Shown here: positions 25,978 through 34,637 of the stretch, one piece after another
Layout of the letters: every line of letters begins with the position of its first letter
How positions within the stretch are numbered: position 1 is the stretch's first letter
Source: an uncultured Marinobacter sp.
GTDB taxonomy: Bacteria; Pseudomonadota; Gammaproteobacteria; Pseudomonadales; Oleiphilaceae
NCBI RefSeq assembly: GCF_947488835.1
Contig: NZ_CANLBK010000004.1
Coordinates: 124,001-188,000 of the forward strand
DNA: 64,000 nucleotides
Direction: 5' to 3'
The notes under the pieces: generated by a model
The model's database searches: none
Seen by the model: only the letters and a program-made list of their open reading frames with translations
Told to the model about the DNA's origin: nothing
Position numbers and translations under genes: made by a program

Positions 25978-28900
25978 ATGTGGAGAAAAGCTTTACTCAT
26001 CGGTCGCTGGCTAATGCCATACATTCGAAACGCGGCACCGGTCACCCTGGCCCTTGGCGTGATAGCACTATTGATAGCCACCTGGTGGCTCGGGCCGAAG
26101 TGGGAGGTGCGTGGTGAGTTCCCGCTGGCAGCCTGGCAGATGCGGTCGTTGGTTACCCTCGGTGTTGTGCTGCTGGTCGTGTTGATGTGGGGCACGGTGC
26201 TAGCCCGTCGACTAGGCAAGGTTAATGCCGCTAAAGCCGAGGAGGAGCAAGAGCAGGAAGATCCGATCCTACATATGGAACGCAGGCAACAGCGGTTGTT
26301 GGATCGCCAGCTTGCCGCCTTGAAGAACAACCTGCCGGGCCGCCGGGGTGTTTATCGTTTGCCCTGGTATTTGGTTATGGGCCTGGAAGGGGCGGGGAAA
26401 ACCAGCCTCATTCAGCGTTCGGGGCAGACATACACCCTCACCAACGTTACCCGTAATAATCGGGCAGATCGCAATCCATTCGGATTCGACTGGTGGATTG
26501 GCGATAACGGCGTACTGATCGATCCCGATGGTGAGCTGTTGAGCCAGAACCAAAACCAGAGTGCAGCCGGGGAAATACAGCAGCGGCTTTGGACGCACTT
26601 TATCCAGTGGCTGGAGCGCAACCGCCCGCAACGCCCGCTCAACGGTGTGATTCTGGCGATTGATCTGGCGCAGTTGAGCACGGCAAGTGAGGGGCAGCGG
26701 GAAGCTCATGCTATTTTGCTGCGCACCCGTTTGCGGGAGCTGATGGAGCAGATAGGATCGCGCCTGCCGGTGTATGTCTCCTTTACGAAAATGGATTTAC
26801 TCTATGGCTTTGGGCCCTTTGTTCGTACTCTCAGCAAGCAGGAGAAAGAGCAGGCTCTGGGGTTCACTTTCCGGCTGGAAGGTCAGTTGGATAACGATGA
26901 GTGGCTGAATGAGTTTGCCGAGCGTTACAGTGAGATGGTCGCGGGATTGAACATACGCTTGCCCGACGTACTAGCAAGCACCCGTGACTCTGAAGATCGC
27001 GCAGCGGCATATTCGTTTACCCGCCAGCTGGCTGGCATGAAGCCCGCGCTTGAAAGCTTCCTTACCAGCCTTTTGTCGGCCGATGCCTTCTCCACGCCCG
27101 CATTGGTGCGAGGTACCTACTTCACCTCGGTTGTGCAGGAAGGTGTTCCTGAAGATGCGTTTGTCTCAGCTGCCGCCAACCATTACCAGGTATCTGGCCC
27201 GATTCAACCAGCCCAGCGCACGGGCCAGTCTGCAAGCTTGTTCACCCAGTCGCTCTTCCCGGGGATTATCTATCCTGAGGCCGGGCTTGCCGGAGATAAC
27301 CGGCGGATTGTGCGCAGTCGTCAGCGCAGGGTGGCGATCGCTGCTGTTGTTGCTGTGTGCGCTGGGGCGGGGATAACCGCAGGTTGGCAGCATTTTTTCA
27401 TTAAGAATGCGGAAGCGGCTGCGTCGGTTGAAGCGCGGGTTAACGGATTCATCGATAACTGGCAACCCGTAGGCTTTGAGCCGGATACCACTGGCCGCAA
27501 TCTGCTTGAACCCCTGGATCAGCTGCGCCAGGCAACACTGGCGTTTGGGGACCATCGTAAACAGTGGCCGCTCGTCAGCGAAATGGGTCTGTACCAAGGC
27601 CACAAGGTTGGCCCGGAAGTGGAAGCCTCTTACCTCGACATGCTGGCATACCAGTATTTGCCAGCGCTCATGTTCGGTGTAATGGGTGAGATGAGCCGTG
27701 CGCCAGACAACAGCCCGGAACGGCTTGAGCACCTGCGAGTGCTGCGAATGCTCTACGATGCCAGCGGCCGCCGGAGCGATATAGTCACCACCTACATGAC
27801 CCAGTACTGGCAGAAAGCTTTCCCGGGCCGTCGGGATGTTCAGCAGAGACTGATGGCGCACCTGGACTATGCCATGACATACACAGATCTTGCTCAGCAG
27901 GCCCAGCACGGAGATGTAACGGCTGATATGGCTTTGGCGCCATTCAAAAGCAGCGTGCAGTGGTCGCAACACGAACTGGGACGCATGCCGACGCCTGATC
28001 GTGTGTACCGGGATCTGGAAGTTGAGGCTGGCCGCGAGTTCAGCCAGCCAAACGATTTGTCCCGCACATCCGGGCCCGCGTTCAGTAATGTTTTTGTGCG
28101 TGTGGACCAGTTTGGCGAGCCGGGTCAACCGTCGGAAGTAACACAGGATCCCTTGAGCATTCCTGCCTTGCTGACCCGGGACGGTCTCGAAAAATGGTTC
28201 CTTAGAAAGTCTGCCACGGTTACTGACCTGGCTTTGGTTGACGCTTGGGTACTGGGCCGCAGGGACAACGTGGACTTCAGCAAAGCTGATGAGGCAGAAC
28301 TATTAGCCAGCTTGCAAAACCTCTATGCGGAACACTACGCCAACGCATGGCGCACGGCCTTGAGCCGGGTCGACATTCAACAGTTTGACGACCTCAACCA
28401 CGGGGTACGGATACTGGAAAGCCTGACCAGCGGCCATCAGCCCATGGCGCAGTTCCTTGGACAAGTGCGCCGGAATACGCAGCTGATCCCTCCTGCAGAG
28501 GGAGATACTGCCGTGGCGCGTGAGCTGCTGGAGCAGTCGGCGCACTTCCGCATGTTGCAGAACATCGAACGCCAATTCACTGATCTGAACCAGGTCACCC
28601 GCAAGAACGGAGATCAGCCGAGTGGGCTGGAGCAAATCATGCTTGTGGTTAATGATCTGCACGAATACATGCGCAATATTCAGGAGGCGCCAGATAAGGG
28701 CAGGGCGGCACTCAATGCGGCTCGTGCCAGAATGGGATTACAGGGTGCAGACCCGATATTCACGCTGCAACGAATGGCGGGGCATCAGCCAGAACCACTG
28801 AACAGACTATTGAACCGGTTAGCCACGGAAAGCTGGCGTGTACTGCTCGACCAAGCCGTGGCGCAGCTGGAGCGGGAGTGGTATCGGGAGGTTTACCAGC

Positions 28901-29559
28901 CCTTCCAGCAAAATCTCGCCAGGCACTACCCATTTAATGCCAGTGCCGGTCGCGATGTGGCCTTGCAGGATTTTGAGCGGTTTTTTGCGCCAGGTGGCGT
29001 GCTGGATACCTTCTACAAGGACAACCTCAAACTGTTCCTGGAGGATCATCCGGAGCAGGTAGGGGATGCGCGCCGAGCCGGGCTGGTGCGCCGGGATGTA
29101 CTGGCGTCTTTAGGCAATGCGGATAAAATCCGCAGCGCCTACTTCACACGCAGCGGCACGCTGGATGTGGAGTTTGCCCTCGAGCCCTTGAATCTGTCCT
29201 CCAACAAGCGCCGCAGTGTTGTGAACCTTGATGGCCAGCTGGTGGAGTTCAGTCACGGCCCGCGCCAGAGCATTCCACTGGTTTGGCCCAACACCCTGAG
29301 AGAAGCGGTTGAAAGCAGAATTACGCTGGTGCCAGTGCAGGTTAACCGTTCACCCCGCAGCATTTCGGAGAACGGCCCTTGGGCACTGTTCCGCTTGCTG
29401 GACAAGGCCGATATCACCGGCGTCAGCAGCAGTGCTGTGGATGTGCGTTTTCAGGTAGATGACGGCGAAATGCGTTACCGCCTGCATGCGGCAAGCAATA
29501 TAAATCCGTTCACACAGCAGCTTTTATCGGGGTATCGGATACCGCGCAGCTTGTACTGA
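25978..29559 (+). CDS. tssM: T6SS inner-membrane protein TssM (IcmF/VasK)
   Basis: TssM spans the inner membrane and periplasm and reaches TssJ, forming the channel of the T6SS. I prefer ATG 25978 (AGGA ten bases upstream; 1193 aa) to the in-frame ATG 25969, which is too close to that site. Two membrane segments lie in the first 80 residues. A cytoplasmic NTPase-like domain has P-loop GLEGAGKTS. A third membrane segment (VAIAAVVAVCAGAGITAGW) near 450 is followed by a large periplasmic part ending in the conserved C-terminal domain (FTRSGTLDVEFALEP, GPWALFRLLDKAD). This is the last T6SS gene here. Confidence 0.96.
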   Translation: MWRKALLIGRWLMPYIRNAAPVTLALGVIALLIATWWLGPKWEVRGEFPLAAWQMRSLVTLGVVLLVVLMWGTVLARRLGKVNAAKAEEEQEQEDPILHMERRQQRLLDRQLAALKNNLPGRRGVYRLPWYLVMGLEGAGKTSLIQRSGQTYTLTNVTRNNRADRNPFGFDWWIGDNGVLIDPDGELLSQNQNQSAAGEIQQRLWTHFIQWLERNRPQRPLNGVILAIDLAQLSTASEGQREAHAILLRTRLRELMEQIGSRLPVYVSFTKMDLLYGFGPFVRTLSKQEKEQALGFTFRLEGQLDNDEWLNEFAERYSEMVAGLNIRLPDVLASTRDSEDRAAAYSFTRQLAGMKPALESFLTSLLSADAFSTPALVRGTYFTSVVQEGVPEDAFVSAAANHYQVSGPIQPAQRTGQSASLFTQSLFPGIIYPEAGLAGDNRRIVRSRQRRVAIAAVVAVCAGAGITAGWQHFFIKNAEAAASVEARVNGFIDNWQPVGFEPDTTGRNLLEPLDQLRQATLAFGDHRKQWPLVSEMGLYQGHKVGPEVEASYLDMLAYQYLPALMFGVMGEMSRAPDNSPERLEHLRVLRMLYDASGRRSDIVTTYMTQYWQKAFPGRRDVQQRLMAHLDYAMTYTDLAQQAQHGDVTADMALAPFKSSVQWSQHELGRMPTPDRVYRDLEVEAGREFSQPNDLSRTSGPAFSNVFVRVDQFGEPGQPSEVTQDPLSIPALLTRDGLEKWFLRKSATVTDLALVDAWVLGRRDNVDFSKADEAELLASLQNLYAEHYANAWRTALSRVDIQQFDDLNHGVRILESLTSGHQPMAQFLGQVRRNTQLIPPAEGDTAVARELLEQSAHFRMLQNIERQFTDLNQVTRKNGDQPSGLEQIMLVVNDLHEYMRNIQEAPDKGRAALNAARARMGLQGADPIFTLQRMAGHQPEPLNRLLNRLATESWRVLLDQAVAQLEREWYREVYQPFQQNLARHYPFNASAGRDVALQDFERFFAPGGVLDTFYKDNLKLFLEDHPEQVGDARRAGLVRRDVLASLGNADKIRSAYFTRSGTLDVEFALEPLNLSSNKRRSVVNLDGQLVEFSHGPRQSIPLVWPNTLREAVESRITLVPVQVNRSPRSISENGPWALFRLLDKADITGVSSSAVDVRFQVDDGEMRYRLHAASNINPFTQQLLSGYRIPRSLY

Positions 29560-29598
29560 TTCCCGGGCGTGTTTTAACGGGCAATGGAGGTGCCTATA

Positions 29599-30516
29599 AT
29601 GAATTTGCGGGAGAAAGCGGGCTGGCAAGGGATGCAGGCCCGCCCAAAAGGGAGTATTTGCAGGCTTTTCCTGTGTACTTCAGTGCTGGCTCTGGTGGTG
29701 TTTGTAAGGGTCAGTGAGGCCAGCCCGCCTCCAGTGCCGCTTGCCACTACCTATCAGCAAGGGATTGCACTGGAGAATTACTGGATCAGCGAAAAGCTTG
29801 ATGGTGTAAGAGCTTACTGGAATGGCCGGGAGTTCTTGTCTCGCAATGGTAACGTCTACAATGCGCCGGACTGGTTTATTGCAGGCTTCCCCAGTGTACC
29901 TCTGGACGGGGAGCTATGGATGGGGCGACAGCGCTTTGCAGAACTTTCCGGAGCCGTGCGCAAAGGTGTTCCGGTACCAGGTGAGTGGCGGGGCATCCAG
30001 TTTCATGTTTTTGACTTACCGGCCCCCGGGCCGTTTTATGAGCGATATGAACAGCTGGTAGCGCTAATCGGAAAAGCGGATACCCGTTACCTGGCGTTGG
30101 TAACGCAAACACCGGCCTCCACTCATGCTGCACTGATGGCGGACCTGGATAAGATCGTTGCGGAAGGCGGCGAGGGCTTGATGCTGAAGCGTCGCGATAG
30201 TCTTTATGAAGCAGGCCGCTCGGATGACCTCATGAAGGTAAAAACCTTCGCGGACGCCGAGGCGGTGGTGGTCGGGCATATACCCGGCAAAGGCCGCCTG
30301 CAGAATATGATGGGGGCCTTACAGGTGGAGCTACCGAGCGGTCGTCGCTTCCGCATTGGAACCGGGTTCAGCGATGAGCTGCGCACCCGGCCGCCCGCAC
30401 CGGGAACGCGCATAACCTTCAAATACTACGGTTTCACTGCTACCGGCTTGCCACGTTTTGCGAGCTTTCTGCGCGTGCGTGACGATGAGCCAAAGGTCAC
30501 AGGGCTTGAACCCTGA
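29599..30516 (+). CDS. Periplasmic ATP-dependent DNA ligase (LigE type)
   Basis: This minimal ligase would seal nicks in double-stranded DNA using ATP. The 305-aa precursor starts at ATG 29599 (GGAGGTG upstream). A basic n-region and hydrophobic LFLCTSVLALVVFVRVSEAS form a signal peptide, so the enzyme should be exported. The adenylation motif EKLDGVRA places the nucleophile at Lys66. Further motifs are DGELWMG, FHVFDLP, GEGLMLKR (motif IV) and LMKVKTF (motif V), then a compact OB domain. LigE enzymes are periplasmic and tied to DNA uptake or extracellular DNA by earlier work. It follows tssM by 39 bp, but a link to the T6SS is unproven. Confidence 0.9.
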   Translation: MNLREKAGWQGMQARPKGSICRLFLCTSVLALVVFVRVSEASPPPVPLATTYQQGIALENYWISEKLDGVRAYWNGREFLSRNGNVYNAPDWFIAGFPSVPLDGELWMGRQRFAELSGAVRKGVPVPGEWRGIQFHVFDLPAPGPFYERYEQLVALIGKADTRYLALVTQTPASTHAALMADLDKIVAEGGEGLMLKRRDSLYEAGRSDDLMKVKTFADAEAVVVGHIPGKGRLQNMMGALQVELPSGRRFRIGTGFSDELRTRPPAPGTRITFKYYGFTATGLPRFASFLRVRDDEPKVTGLEP

Positions 30517-30546
30517 CAAGCTGTCTTCTGCGAAGTCTGTGTACAG

Positions 30547-30574
30547 TTACGAATTCCCGACCCTGTGCTAGAGT
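30547..30574 (+). promoter_or_regulatory. Possible promoter of the DUF883 operon
   Basis: TTACGA (30547-30552) and an extended -10 TGC-TAGAGT (30566-30574) with 16 bp between hexamers lie about 90 bp before the start of the DUF883 gene. Weak consensus match. Confidence 0.35.
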
Positions 30575-30665
30575 AATTTGTGAGCAGTCTTGCGGGTTGA
30601 AGGGCAAATAGGCCTGATCCAGCCCGTCGTCGAATGAAATCATGAATCGAATCAGGAGACAGCCC

Positions 30666-30989
30666 ATGGAAAAGCAAACAACCAAAGATGATTACGCCCG
30701 CGTGAAAGACGATCTTCAGGTACTGCGTGATGACATTGCATCCCTGACCAAAGCGTTTGCGGACAACCAGAAGACCAGTGCCAATAACCTGAAGGATGAA
30801 ATCAGTCGTGAGGCGCAATCGGTGTTTGAAAACCTGCGCAAGCGGGGCGATGCAGCTCTTACTCGTGCAACAGAAGCGGGCTCACACACTGTAGAGAGCG
30901 TGGAGCACAAAATAGAGGAAAGGCCATTTCTCAGCATTATCCTTATGTTTCTGGCAGGAGTCATCGTGGGCAAAATGCTTGATCGCTGA
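30666..30989 (+). CDS. DUF883 family membrane-anchored protein (ElaB/YqjD-like)
   Basis: This 107-aa protein has a long charged helical, probably coiled-coil, N-terminal part (about 1-80) and one C-terminal membrane anchor (FLSIILMFLAGVIVGKMLDR), the architecture of the ElaB/YqjD/YgaM family. Some enterobacterial members bind ribosomes at the membrane in stationary phase; whether this one does is unknown. I chose ATG 30666 with AGGAGAC upstream. Its stop overlaps the start of the next gene by one base, so the two form an operon. Confidence 0.85.
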   Translation: MEKQTTKDDYARVKDDLQVLRDDIASLTKAFADNQKTSANNLKDEISREAQSVFENLRKRGDAALTRATEAGSHTVESVEHKIEERPFLSIILMFLAGVIVGKMLDR

Positions 30990-31501
30990 TGCTACCTGAT
31001 TCCGCAAGTCTCCAGGCCATGCTACGCAAAGCCGTCGCAGCTGTTATCGGCATAGTGTTGGCACTGGTGCTACTCACTGCGCTGCTGGTGACCGGCTTTT
31101 ACCTGCTGGTCAATGCAGCGACCCTGGCCCTGGCACCCCTGGTGGGTAAGCCGGGGGCCATGGCGATCACCGGGTTTGCATGCCTGTGTTTGCTTGCGCT
31201 ATTTTTCTATCGCATGACACGCACGCCCAAAACCCGCAGCGGGTCGGAAAGCAACCAGTCTGGCCGTAGCTCAACTTCACCCATAGAGATACTGCGCTCG
31301 TTGATTGCTCGCAACCCTCTGGAGGCCGCAGCACTGGCTTTTGCCGTTGGCGTAGCCGAGCAGGGTGACCCGAGGCTGAAGAAACTGTTGCTCCAGGGCG
31401 GTATGGTTCTGATGCGTCAGTCTTCCGGTTCCGGCACCTCGGGAACCAGTAACTCTGGAGATACTGCCGCGCCTTCCGAAGATAACACTCCCACCGATTA
31501 A
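30989..31501 (+). CDS. Small inner-membrane protein, partner of the DUF883 protein
   Basis: The 170-aa product has two hydrophobic segments (about residues 10-40 and 50-75), then a polar, Ser/Thr/Gly-rich tail. It corresponds in position to YqjE-type holin-like proteins encoded next to YqjD, but I cannot confirm the family by eye. Start ATG 30989 overlaps the upstream stop (TGATG). No terminator was seen after it. Confidence 0.7.
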   Translation: MLPDSASLQAMLRKAVAAVIGIVLALVLLTALLVTGFYLLVNAATLALAPLVGKPGAMAITGFACLCLLALFFYRMTRTPKTRSGSESNQSGRSSTSPIEILRSLIARNPLEAAALAFAVGVAEQGDPRLKKLLLQGGMVLMRQSSGSGTSGTSNSGDTAAPSEDNTPTD

Positions 31502-31791
31502 TCCTCTGATCCGCGCAGACCGCCTCGAAACTTTCTTTCTTGACGACCTTTCACCTGTGCTTTTCGGCGACGAGCATGCATGGTTTTGTATTGGATAAGA
31601 TATTGTTTTTCTGAGGTTTTTGGTTGGATTATTAAGAGAGTATGAAGAGATTTTAGTCTGGATGTAACCCAAATTGGCGATCAGGGGCGCTAGGGTAGTA
31701 TCACGTGTTTCGGGGGCGATGCATCAATCGATGCAGTCACCCGAGGAACGCTTTGACGAATGGATTTCTTAACTAGCGAGGAAAAAGCATT
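31502..31791. other. Intergenic region upstream of the outer-membrane protein gene
   Basis: This 290-bp AT-richer gap has no gene I can support. It contains a possible promoter (TTGGCG 31674-31679, TAGTAT 31696-31701, 16 bp apart) and a small hairpin TGCATC-AATC-GATGCA around 31719-31734, which would lie in the leader of the downstream mRNA. No terminator for the upstream operon is visible. Confidence 0.4.
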
Positions 31792-32370
31792 ATGAACTCT
31801 AAAGCTCGTATTGCCTGTGCCACGATTTTGTCTGCCAGTGTATTTGCTGCTCCGGTAGCTTTCGCCCAAGGCACCTCTGATCGTGACGCCTCCGGCCCAT
31901 ACATCAAAGGCAGTTATGGTGGATATAAATCCCACGGTGGTGACTTTGACGACTCCAACGATCTTTACGGCGCTGGTCTCGGTTATCAGTTCAACCAGTT
32001 TTTTGCTCTGGAAGCGGCTTACATAGACTTCGGCAACTTTGGCAAAGACGATGTTGAGGGCAAACTCAAAGGTGGCTCACTGGTAGCGATTGGTCGTCTG
32101 CCTGTGACAAACAGTTTTGGTGTGTACGCCAAGGCGGGTGCTTTCGCAGCAGCACTTGATGTGGACGCGTTCGATGAAAACGAGACCTATGATGAGGTAA
32201 GCCCCGTTGTAGGTGCAGGTGTCGATTTCCGCATCACGGAGCACCTGACCACATTCCTGGAGTACAACCGTTATAACGTGGATGTGGATGAAAACGACTT
32301 CAATGGTCAGTTGAACAACGACGGCCCCGACTTTGATACCGCTCAGGTCGGCCTTAAGTTCCAGTTCTGA
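31792..32370 (+). CDS. OmpA-like/porin-type outer-membrane beta-barrel protein
   Basis: This 192-aa precursor has a clear signal peptide (cleavage after VAFA, before QGTSDRD) and alternating aromatic/polar strands such as GPYIKGSYGGYKS, LYGAGLGYQFNQFFALEAAYIDF and FGVYAKAGAFAA. It ends in Phe (VGLKFQF), the outer-membrane insertion signal, so an eight-stranded barrel of the OmpA N-terminal or OmpX class is likely. No peptidoglycan-binding domain follows. A strong bidirectional terminator is at 32390. Ligand or role cannot be told. Confidence 0.85.
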   Translation: MNSKARIACATILSASVFAAPVAFAQGTSDRDASGPYIKGSYGGYKSHGGDFDDSNDLYGAGLGYQFNQFFALEAAYIDFGNFGKDDVEGKLKGGSLVAIGRLPVTNSFGVYAKAGAFAAALDVDAFDENETYDEVSPVVGAGVDFRITEHLTTFLEYNRYNVDVDENDFNGQLNNDGPDFDTAQVGLKFQF

Positions 32371-32389
32371 TATCTGTGGTATGCCCCCC

Positions 32390-32426
32390 AAAAAAGGTGC
32401 AGAGGCTTGGCTTCTGCACCTTTTTT
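32390..32426. terminator. Bidirectional rho-independent terminator
   Basis: GGTGCAGA (32396-32403) pairs with TCTGCACC (32413-32420), extended by neighbouring bases. A-run before and six T residues after the stem make it work in both directions. It lies 20 bp after the outer-membrane protein stop. Confidence 0.9.
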
Positions 32427-32537
32427 CTTGTTTCCCCCTTAATAGCCTGTTTACAGCTCATACCGATATACTGATGCTGTGCTTCCCGGCGTGATCCGGA
32501 ATGTAAAACGGTAAATAGCGGAACAGGAAAAGTGCTT

Positions 32538-33320
32538 ATGTCTGATAACCAACCCTTCGACTGGTCATCAATACCCGCAGCGGTGTGGCGTCGCCATCGT
32601 GCAGGGTTGCGAGCGGTGCGGAGGCTGGACCCGATTCAGTGGGGTTCTCTGACGGGTATTGATCGTCAGCAACAGGCGCTTGCTCGCAATACAGAACGCT
32701 TCCTTGCCGGCGAGCCGTCCAACAACGTGTTGCTCTGGGGAGCGCGAGGTACGGGAAAATCATCGCTGATCAAGGCGTTGCTGAACCGATACCACGAGCA
32801 AGGCTTGAGAATCATTGAAGTGGACAAAGACGATCTGGTGAACCTGCCTGAAATTGTTGATGACATCTGCGATCTTCCATACCGCTTCATCATCTTCTGT
32901 GATGACCTGTCCTTTGACGTGGGCGAAACCGGTTACAAGGCCTTGAAAAGTGTGCTCGAAGGTTCGCTGGAGCTGCCGCCTGAAAACGTTCGCGTATATG
33001 CCACGTCGAATCGCCGCCATCTAATGCCGGAGTTCATGTCTGATAACCTCAAGGGCCATACACAGGATGGTGAAATTCACCCGGCTGAAGCGATAGAAGA
33101 GCAGGTTTCGCTTGCTGACCGTTTCGGCTTGCAGTTGTCCTTCTACGCGTTTCCCCAAGAAGTATATTTGCAGGCAGTGGATGCACTGTTCCCGAAAGTT
33201 GGGGATAGAGAGCAGTTGCACCGCGAAGCCATTCGCTTTGCCACCCAAAAAGGCGTGCGCAATGGCCGCACGGCGCAGCAGTTTTACCGCCAGTTTTCGG
33301 GTGATGAAAGCCTTGGCTGA
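32538..33320 (+). CDS. DUF815 family AAA ATPase
   Basis: The 260-aa cytoplasmic P-loop ATPase belongs to a widespread but functionally undefined family. Walker A is GARGTGKSS (about 68-76), the Walker B-like FIIFCDDLSF follows near 115, and YATSNRRHLMPE provides the sensor-1 region. The C-terminal lid includes GVRNGRTAQQFYRQF. I chose ATG 32538 with AGGA nine bases upstream over GTG 32532. Its stop lies 9 bp from the stop of the convergent DUF3422 gene. Confidence 0.88.
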   Translation: MSDNQPFDWSSIPAAVWRRHRAGLRAVRRLDPIQWGSLTGIDRQQQALARNTERFLAGEPSNNVLLWGARGTGKSSLIKALLNRYHEQGLRIIEVDKDDLVNLPEIVDDICDLPYRFIIFCDDLSFDVGETGYKALKSVLEGSLELPPENVRVYATSNRRHLMPEFMSDNLKGHTQDGEIHPAEAIEEQVSLADRFGLQLSFYAFPQEVYLQAVDALFPKVGDREQLHREAIRFATQKGVRNGRTAQQFYRQFSGDESLG

Positions 33321-33329
33321 CGGCTGTTG

Positions 33330-34637
33330 TTATTGCCGTCTTGCCATGCGAATAAAGTGATGGTGAACAACCCGGATGGACAGATACACCAATGCAAGCG
33401 TGGCGGGAATGGCAATTCCCAGTGCCAGTGTTTTGTTGAAGATGATCCCCGCTTCGTAAACCGAGTCCAGAGCCAGTTTTAGTAAGCCAATCAGGTAGTA
33501 GGTAATCGCAACCACGGAAAAGCCTTCAACCGTGTGCTGCATCATCAGCTGGATTTTGGAGCGCCTGTCCATGGAGCTGAGCAGCTGCTGATTCTGGCTT
33601 TGGATAGCCAGCTCTACCCGAGTGCGCATCATGTCGGAGGTGCGGTCTACCCGGCGGGAAAGGTCCTCCAGCCGCACACTAACAGCTTCACAGGTTTTGA
33701 CGGCAGGGGTCAGCCGGCGAGTCATGAACTCAGAGATGGTGAGATGGCCTGACACTTCGTCTTCTCGCAGTTCTTCAAGGCGTGTCAGCACCAGCTGATG
33801 ATAGGCTTTGGTGGCGGAAAAACGGAAGGTGGAATGAGCACGAAAGGCTTCAATTTTGGCTGCAATGTGAGTCAGTTTGGCCAAAATGGTTTGCTCGTTC
33901 TGCGCTTCATTATCAGCCAGCGCCTGAGTGATGACAGCCAGTTGCTGGTCCATATCATTGAGGACCGGTGTGATTTCGCGAGCTACAGGCAATGCCAACA
34001 AAGACATCAAACGATAGGTTTCAATTTCCATCAGCCGCTGAACGAGCCGGCCTAGTTGACTGTCAGACATGCTGTAATTGAGCACCATGAAACGGCCGAA
34101 ATTGTCGGAGTGCAGCTGAAAGGTTCCCAGTACCCGCGCAGCCCCTTCCTGTGGGCTGCTGCCTACCAGACGCATACCCTCAAAATGCCGGCGCAAGAAC
34201 GCAGGTTCGTTGCGGGCATGTTCCACTGACGGGCTAACGTCAATATGAAGGGCGGCGACTACTATGCCTTCCAGCTGTTCGAGCCAGCCTTGAGGCAGCG
34301 CACTGATGCCGGTTTCCTCAAATGGCTCAACATCGGAAGGAGCGAGATTGGTAACGGTGTAGGCGGTAAATTCCAGATGCACTTCACGGCGAATGCGCAG
34401 CTGATCAAAGGTTTGCTCGTAGCAAGTAACTTCCGCCTCTGGCCAGGGCTGTCCCAGCATTCGGTGCAGGCTTTGCAGATGCTTAAATTGGCTTTTGCGC
34501 TGCTCTGACGTGGTCAAAACGGCGATATGGCTTACCCTCGCCTGTGCGGGTAATACTTGAAAAGGGCGCGAGTGCAGCTCCTGATACAGGTCAGGGCGCA
34601 GGGGGTGAAAATCCAGTGCGACGGTCTTGGCAGTCAA
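33330..34637 (-). CDS. DUF3422 family membrane protein of the sortase locus
   Basis: This 435-aa protein has a large soluble N-terminal part and two hydrophobic segments near the C-terminus (GFSVVAITYYLIGLLKLAL and LALGIAIPATLALVYLSI). Family members begin, as here, with HPLRPDLYQELHSRPF. The start is TTG 34637, supported by AAGGA seven bases upstream, and it overlaps the stop of the kinase gene (TTGA). This coupling suggests a role in, or co-regulation with, the dedicated sortase system. Biochemical function is unknown. Confidence 0.85.
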   Translation of the reverse strand: MTAKTVALDFHPLRPDLYQELHSRPFQVLPAQARVSHIAVLTTSEQRKSQFKHLQSLHRMLGQPWPEAEVTCYEQTFDQLRIRREVHLEFTAYTVTNLAPSDVEPFEETGISALPQGWLEQLEGIVVAALHIDVSPSVEHARNEPAFLRRHFEGMRLVGSSPQEGAARVLGTFQLHSDNFGRFMVLNYSMSDSQLGRLVQRLMEIETYRLMSLLALPVAREITPVLNDMDQQLAVITQALADNEAQNEQTILAKLTHIAAKIEAFRAHSTFRFSATKAYHQLVLTRLEELREDEVSGHLTISEFMTRRLTPAVKTCEAVSVRLEDLSRRVDRTSDMMRTRVELAIQSQNQQLLSSMDRRSKIQLMMQHTVEGFSVVAITYYLIGLLKLALDSVYEAGIIFNKTLALGIAIPATLALVYLSIRVVHHHFIRMARRQ

